This document shows positions 16,038 to 19,244 of a stretch of 19,244 nucleotides of DNA, piece by piece. Every line of letters begins with the position of its first letter. Position 1 is the stretch's first letter. The notes beneath the pieces were generated by a model, which saw only the letters and a list, made by a program, of their open reading frames with translations, was not told the DNA's origin and searched no databases. The stretch spans positions 1 through 19,244 of the forward strand of contig NZ_JQKV01000009.1 in assembly GCF_000746205.1 (NCBI RefSeq), given 5' to 3'. A program made the translations under genes and the position numbers. This stretch comes from Halorubrum sp. BV1. Its GTDB lineage: Archaea; Halobacteriota; Halobacteria; Halobacteriales; Haloferacaceae.

Positions 16038-17078
16038 TCAGATCGGCCGCTCATCGATGTATCCGCGCTTGCACTCGGGACAGATGTCTCCCGATCGCAT
16101 GGAGTTTCCGTCGGCAGACCGCGTCATCTCGCACTCGGGACAGTAGTACTCCGTCGTCACGTCGTCGCTCGCCGTTCCGAGATCCGGACTCGAACCGTGG
16201 GTGATCGGCGCTCCGTCGTCCACCGCGGACCGGTCCGCACCGCCCGCTGTTCCCGTCCCGCTCGATTCCGGCGCGGTCACGTACTCGACGTCCTCGTCTG
16301 CCGCCGCCTCGGCCGCCTCCGGAGTGAGGCCGCCGCCGAATTCGACGGTCCCGTCCGCGTCGCCGTCGTCTATCTCCGCGCTGAACCCCTCGTCTTCTCC
16401 CCGCTGCTCGGGCCACGGCGTCGGGTCCTCGCCCGACGATTGCGCTTCCTCGACGTCCGGCCACGCGCCTCGCTCTCGCTCACCGGCTTCCGCCTCAGTC
16501 TCCTCGTCGAGGATAACGCCGTCGTCGCCGTCCGCGGCCTCCCCGGTCGCCGGTTCCTCCTCGGCGTCCGTCTCTGGGGACCCGGCCTGCTCCCGCGCTC
16601 CGTCGCCATCGTCGGCCCCCTCGTCGAGAAGTTCCGCATCCTCCTCGCTGCGTGCAGTTCCTCCGCTCTCGGTCGCGGTCGGTGCGTCGGCCGCCGGCTC
16701 GGCGTCGTCTCCGGCGTCGGTGGGTCCCTCGTCGATGATCACCGCGTCTTCCGCCCCCGCGTCGGCATCCCCGAGGTCGACGACGCTGCTCGACGCGGCG
16801 GCGCTCGGTTCGGCTGCCGGATCAGGCGCGGTATCGGCGGCTGTGTCCTCGCCCGCGCCGGCCGCGCCACCGGCCGTCTCGGTTCCGACGGCAGCCTCCT
16901 CGGCTAACTGCTCCATCGTCGTGACCTCGGTGTTTTCGCTGACGATCTGCGTCTCGCCGCAGCGAGCGCAGGTCTTTACCTCGGTGACGGTCGTGACGAC
17001 CTCGTTTCCGTCTTCCTCCCGTTCGCGCTGCAGTTCGGGTTCGCCGAAGTCGTGTCCGAGCAGACACCTGAGTCCCAT
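16038..17078 (-). CDS. acidic protein with metal-binding sites at both ends (DUF7093-like)
   Basis: A 346-residue protein of unknown function. The N-terminus MGLRCLLGHDFG with Cys5 and His9, together with Cys37 and Cys40 (CARCGETQIV), forms one likely zinc site. The C-terminus carries Cys313, Cys316 (YYCPECEMTR), Cys333 and Cys336 (ICPECKRGY), a second zinc ribbon. The roughly 260 residues between are Asp/Glu/Ala/Gly-rich and probably disordered. They contain three short look-alike motifs (VIIDEGP, ELLDEGAD, VILDEETE). I recall haloarchaeal proteins of this design as DUF7093. A role in nucleic-acid or protein binding is possible but not shown. A TATA box (17104-17112) lies about 30 nt upstream. 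Confidence 0.85.
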   Translation of the reverse strand: MGLRCLLGHDFGEPELQREREEDGNEVVTTVTEVKTCARCGETQIVSENTEVTTMEQLAEEAAVGTETAGGAAGAGEDTAADTAPDPAAEPSAAASSSVVDLGDADAGAEDAVIIDEGPTDAGDDAEPAADAPTATESGGTARSEEDAELLDEGADDGDGAREQAGSPETDAEEEPATGEAADGDDGVILDEETEAEAGERERGAWPDVEEAQSSGEDPTPWPEQRGEDEGFSAEIDDGDADGTVEFGGGLTPEAAEAAADEDVEYVTAPESSGTGTAGGADRSAVDDGAPITHGSSPDLGTASDDVTTEYYCPECEMTRSADGNSMRSGDICPECKRGYIDERPI

Positions 17079-17103
17079 TATGCCACCTCTGCGGTGCCGA
17101 AGC

Positions 17104-17112
17104 GTAAAAAAC
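17104..17112 (-). promoter_or_regulatory. TATA-like box of the two-zinc-site protein gene
   Basis: GTTTTTTAC on the minus strand is centred about 30 nt upstream of the ATG at 17078. Confidence 0.5.
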
Positions 17113-17223
17113 GCCCCGTCCGGTGTCTGACAATCGGCAGACGGTCCCTCCCTTACCCGTCTCCGTTGCCGACACGACGTGACACAGACTCTTTGTGGGT
17201 CGCCCCCGTATCACTGATCGTCT

Positions 17224-17538
17224 ATGCCGACCGTATCCTATCAGGGCGAGGAGATCGAGTGCGAGAAAGGCGAGATCTTACGCGACGTGCTCGCGGAAGC
17301 CGGCCTCTCCGTGTACAACGGAAAATCCGAGACGCTCAACTGCCGCGGAATGGGGTCGTGTGGGACGTGCGCGGTCAAGATCGAGGGCGACGTCAGCGAG
17401 CCCGACAAAAAAGAAAAAGCCCGCCTCTGGCTTCCCCCGCACCACCCGAGCCACGACGTGCGCCTCGCGTGTCAGGCCCGCGTCGAAGGCGACGTCGAGG
17501 TGACGAAGGGCCGCGGGCTGTGGGGCCAACACATCTGA
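17224..17538 (+). CDS. 2Fe-2S ferredoxin (soluble)
   Basis: A 104-residue cytoplasmic electron carrier of the [2Fe-2S] type. The cluster ligands are Cys40, Cys46 and Cys49 (CRGMGSCGTC) and Cys83 (RLACQARV), giving C-x5-C-x2-C, one residue longer in the first gap than the classic C-x4-C-x2-C. Around them lie the beta-grasp strands (MPTVSYQGEEIECEKGEIL and VKIEGDV). A Lys-rich stretch (DKKEKARLWL) and a HHPSHDV loop precede the fourth cysteine. It lacks the long insertion of the main haloarchaeal ferredoxin and resembles the smaller chloroplast-like proteins. Redox partners are not encoded nearby. A weak CTCTTTG element (17188-17194) lies about 30 nt upstream. Confidence 0.93.
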   Translation: MPTVSYQGEEIECEKGEILRDVLAEAGLSVYNGKSETLNCRGMGSCGTCAVKIEGDVSEPDKKEKARLWLPPHHPSHDVRLACQARVEGDVEVTKGRGLWGQHI

Positions 17539-17686
17539 TCACGCGCCTGATCGTTGTGGCCGTCGCTTGGTGCGTGGATAACAACCCGCAACGGACGAGG
17601 TCCGCAGTGCGGGCAGAATGGTTCAGTATCGCGTGTCAGAGCCGTGTTCGGCGTCAGCCGGACCGACCCGCCTAATCGGTATCGGC

Positions 17687-17881
17687 TTACTGCCGAACGA
17701 CGTTGGACGCGCGCGGGCCCTTATCGGAGGACTCGATGTCGAATTCGAGCTCCTGTCCCTCTTCGAGGTCGGGGCCGCCGACGTCTTCCATGTGGAAGAA
17801 CACGTCGTCGTCTGCGTCGTCAGTCTCGATGAATCCGTAGCCGCCAGTGTCGTTGAAGAAATCAACCTTTCCGGTCGCCAT
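17687..17881 (-). CDS. cspA: cold-shock domain protein CspA
   Basis: A 64-residue single cold-shock domain. RNP-1 is seen as GGYGFIET (residues 13-20) and RNP-2 as DVFFHMED (26-33), preceded by MATGKVDFFNDT, the standard start with the usual tryptophan replaced. Cold-shock proteins bind single-stranded RNA and DNA and act as RNA chaperones. The high Asp/Glu content is the halophilic version of the family. A TATA-like CCTTATG (17909-17915) lies about 31 nt upstream, leaving little or no leader. An ACAGT/ACTGT inverted repeat (17927-17943) lies just upstream of that box. Confidence 0.95.
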   Translation of the reverse strand: MATGKVDFFNDTGGYGFIETDDADDDVFFHMEDVGGPDLEEGQELEFDIESSDKGPRASNVVRQ

Positions 17882-17926
17882 TGCAACCTAACTGACGCTC
17901 GCGTGTGGCATAAGGTTTGTGAGTGT

Positions 17927-17943
17927 ACAGTTACCACGACTGT
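17927..17943. promoter_or_regulatory. inverted repeat upstream of the cspA promoter
   Basis: ACAGT (17927-17931) and ACTGT (17939-17943) form a dyad with a 7-nt centre, immediately upstream of the TATA-like element of cspA. It is short enough to be chance; a regulatory role is only a possibility. Confidence 0.25.
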
Positions 17944-18014
17944 TGCCGGACGTCTGTGTTCAGTATTGGCACCGATCGGGGTGTACGCTGAGTATTCATC
18001 GGACGATGGCTTCT

Positions 18015-18083
18015 CACACTGACCGGTTCGTCTCTTCAACTACCGAGACGAACCAAACCGACGATTCATCGTCAGCCAGTGTG
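18015..18083. other. nested inverted repeats, three-way-junction-like
   Basis: An outer stem CACACTG (18015-18021) with CAGTGTG (18077-18083) encloses two hairpins. The first is a perfect 10-bp stem, GGTTCGTCTC (18025-18034) with GAGACGAACC (18045-18054), loop TTCAACTACC. The second is GACGA (18060-18064) with TCGTC (18069-18073) around TTCA. Junction strands are 3, 5 and 3 nt. The whole is 69 nt and lies in the gap between the divergent cspA and membrane-protein genes. It could be a structured RNA, a binding site cluster or a short repeat element; strand is undetermined. Confidence 0.6.
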
Positions 18084-18126
18084 TCCTGATCCAAACGCGT
18101 ATCCTCGCTCGGCGTGAATCGGCCCC

Positions 18127-18633
18127 ATGCTTCGGTCCCTCCGCGAGAACGGTCCGGCGCTGCTCGTTCCCGCCGCGTGGCTCGTCGTCGCCGCGACGGT
18201 CCTCGGGGACATCTCGACACACGCTCTGTTCGTCGCCCACGTCGTTATGAGCGCCCTGCTCGTCGCGTTCCTCGCGACCTCTTGGCGTGACATGGACGCC
18301 GAGGTGCTCCGCGCGTGGCGGCTCGTCGTTCTCGTCGGCACGCCGATCACCCTCGCGGGCGTCGCGGGCTTTCTCGCGCCTGGGAGCGTTCCCCCGCGTG
18401 CGCTGCTCGCGCTCTCCCTTTTCGGATGGATGCTGCTTCCCGCGGCCGGGTTCCTGTACACGGCTCGGCGGGTCGAAGCCGGCGCGCGGATCTACGAGGT
18501 CGGTGCCGCCTGCTGTGTTGCCGGTGCGGTCGCCGTCGTTGGCGGCTCGTCGACGGCGTGGACCATCACCGGCCTCGCACTCGTCGGCGTCGGCCAGACC
18601 GCCGGCATCCTCGACGCCACACTCCGGTACTGA
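18127..18633 (+). CDS. six-helix membrane protein, unknown function
   Basis: A 168-residue hydrophobic protein with six predicted membrane segments at about 11-28, 33-52, 66-85, 91-111, 122-140 and 143-162 and very short loops. The loop after helix 2 reads SWRDMDAEVLRAWR, and the one after helix 4 reads TARRVEAGARIY. I do not recognise a family or catalytic motif. The start at 18127 gives a short charged N-terminus (MLRSLRENGP) before helix 1. The promoter match upstream is weak (around 18093-18104). The next gene starts 47 nt after its stop and has its own TATA-like box, so cotranscription is possible but not required. Confidence 0.75.
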   Translation: MLRSLRENGPALLVPAAWLVVAATVLGDISTHALFVAHVVMSALLVAFLATSWRDMDAEVLRAWRLVVLVGTPITLAGVAGFLAPGSVPPRALLALSLFGWMLLPAAGFLYTARRVEAGARIYEVGAACCVAGAVAVVGGSSTAWTITGLALVGVGQTAGILDATLRY

Positions 18634-18648
18634 CCGATCCCTCCCAAG

Positions 18649-18655
18649 CATATCT
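18649..18655 (+). promoter_or_regulatory. TATA-like box of the membrane zinc-ribbon gene
   Basis: CATATCT is centred 29 nt upstream of the ATG at 18681. Confidence 0.4.
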
Positions 18656-18680
18656 CCCGTTCCGGGCCGTAGGCGCTCGT

Positions 18681-19004
18681 ATGGTCGAGGGTGGAACGGT
18701 CTATTTCGCGATCACCGGCGTGCTGCTGCTCGTCGCGCTCGCGCTCGGCGTCCGGGTCCTCAAAAACATTTATAAGGACGGCCAAGAGCGCCGCCGCCGG
18801 CGAAACGCGGGGGACATGGAGCCATACACCAAAGACGAATCGTACGGCTCTCCTCCATCAGCATCGCCAGACGAGGGTGACGACGAGAGCGGACGCTCCG
18901 ACCGAGGCGACGCCTCGATCGCGTGTCCGCAGTGTGGCGCGGTCAACGATCCGACGTTCAATTATTGTCGACAGTGTGCGTCACGGCTTCGACCGACGGT
19001 ATAA
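18681..19004 (+). CDS. membrane-anchored zinc-ribbon protein
   Basis: A 107-residue protein with an N-terminal membrane helix (about 7-27), an Arg-rich stop-transfer stretch (QERRRRRNAG, 35-44), an acidic flexible linker (45-78) and a C-terminal zinc ribbon. The ribbon ligands are Cys82, Cys85 (CPQCGAVND), Cys96 and Cys99 (YCRQCASRL), a C-x2-C-x10-C-x2-C rubredoxin-like knuckle pair. The ribbon should face the cytoplasm by the positive-inside rule. Haloarchaea encode many such small proteins, and the function is unknown. The ATG at 18681 is chosen because the longer frame upstream overlaps the previous gene in another frame and is Arg-rich there. Confidence 0.82.
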   Translation: MVEGGTVYFAITGVLLLVALALGVRVLKNIYKDGQERRRRRNAGDMEPYTKDESYGSPPSASPDEGDDESGRSDRGDASIACPQCGAVNDPTFNYCRQCASRLRPTV

Positions 19005-19069
19005 GGTTCGACTTTCTTCGCGTCTCCCTGCCGATCACGAGTTCGGAACATACTCGCTTTGTCGCCGTT

Positions 19070-19098
19070 CCCCGCTCGCTGCGCTCGCGAGGACGGGG
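19070..19098 (+). terminator. GC-rich hairpin after the zinc-ribbon gene
   Basis: CCCCGCTCGC (19070-19079) pairs with GCGAG (19087-19091) and CGGGG (19094-19098), with a two-base bulge, giving 10 bp. It lies 65 nt after the stop codon and has no T run. The CGCTCGCTGCGCTCGCG core is a sequence type often seen in haloarchaeal intergenic DNA, so it may be a repeat rather than a terminator. Confidence 0.3.
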
Positions 19099-19150
19099 CC
19101 AACTCGATCGTCAGTCGAGGCTAGCGAATGCGGATCGCGCTGAAAAGCCA

Positions 19151-19190
19151 TGCCGCCTCCCCGATTTGAACGGAGGAAGACGGTCGGCCT
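19151..19190 (-). tRNA. 3' part of a tRNA (partial or tRNA-derived site)
   Basis: Read on the minus strand, the end of a tRNA is visible: a T arm CTCCG, loop TTCAAAT, CGGGG (one T-G pair), then AGGCGGC as the acceptor 3' strand and A as discriminator at 19151. It is followed by TGGCTTTTC, similar to the T run after tRNA-Cys. A CTGGAAG loop further upstream on this strand could be read as a GGA (Ser) anticodon but lacks a good D arm, and the matching 5' acceptor strand GCCGCCT is not found before the window edge. It may be an edge-truncated gene, one with an intron, or an integration (att) remnant. Confidence 0.45.
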
Positions 19191-19244
19191 CGCTCCGCTC
19201 GGCCGCTGCGACTTCCAGGCACAAATCGGTCCGGCGTCGTTTCT

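Noticed and set aside
16201..17130. 309-residue plus-strand ORF opposite the two-zinc-site protein
   Set aside because: Ser/Ala/Pro-rich mirror of the acidic linker; the minus-strand product has paired CxxC motifs at both ends.

Overview
The window is a stretch of a haloarchaeal chromosome (class Halobacteria; a Halorubrum-like organism is my best guess from the overall look, but the genus is not proven). The evidence is archaeal-type rRNA with tRNA-Ala in the 16S-23S spacer and tRNA-Cys after 5S, GC-rich DNA, strongly acidic predicted proteins, and TATA-like boxes lying about 25-30 nt upstream of start codons, which is the leaderless arrangement typical of haloarchaea.

Region 1 (1-4034, + strand) is the distal part of an rRNA operon: the 3' end of 16S, a hairpin-rich spacer with tRNA-Ala(TGC), a full-length 23S without visible introns, a tRNA-like element that abuts 5S, 5S itself, and a strong hairpin-plus-T-run terminator. 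tRNA-Cys(GCA) follows with its own promoter.

Region 2 (4101-8415) holds a winged-helix regulator divergent from a surface protein with a duplicated domain, then a VOC/glyoxalase-fold protein, a DUF1028 Ntn-hydrolase-like protein and a convergent endonuclease/exonuclease/phosphatase-family enzyme.

Region 3 (8505-12755) holds a PUA-domain RNA-binding protein divergent from a membrane-anchored 2Fe-2S ferredoxin, a small three-helix membrane protein, a NifU-type Fe-S scaffold protein, and a translationally coupled pair on the minus strand: a small conserved haloarchaeal protein followed by a FAU-1-type RNA-binding protein/ribonuclease.

Region 4 (12833-19004) holds a PrsW-type intramembrane protease, a ROK-family sugar kinase, a UspA protein, a DUF5611-type protein, a long acidic protein with a metal-binding site at each end, a soluble 2Fe-2S ferredoxin, a CspA cold-shock protein, a six-helix membrane protein and a membrane-anchored zinc-ribbon protein. 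The right edge carries the 3' half of a tRNA on the minus strand.

Most of this is core housekeeping content: mostly single genes with their own promoters, no CRISPR array, no complete mobile element and no defence cluster. Three genes touch Fe-S biology (membrane ferredoxin, NifU-like scaffold, soluble ferredoxin) and four touch RNA (PUA protein, FAU-1, CspA, rRNA processing elements), but they are not one operon. The least explained signals are non-coding: a compact three-way-junction-like set of inverted repeats at 18015-18083, the chain of hairpins in the rRNA spacers, a dyad next to the regulator promoter, and the tRNA fragment at the right edge.
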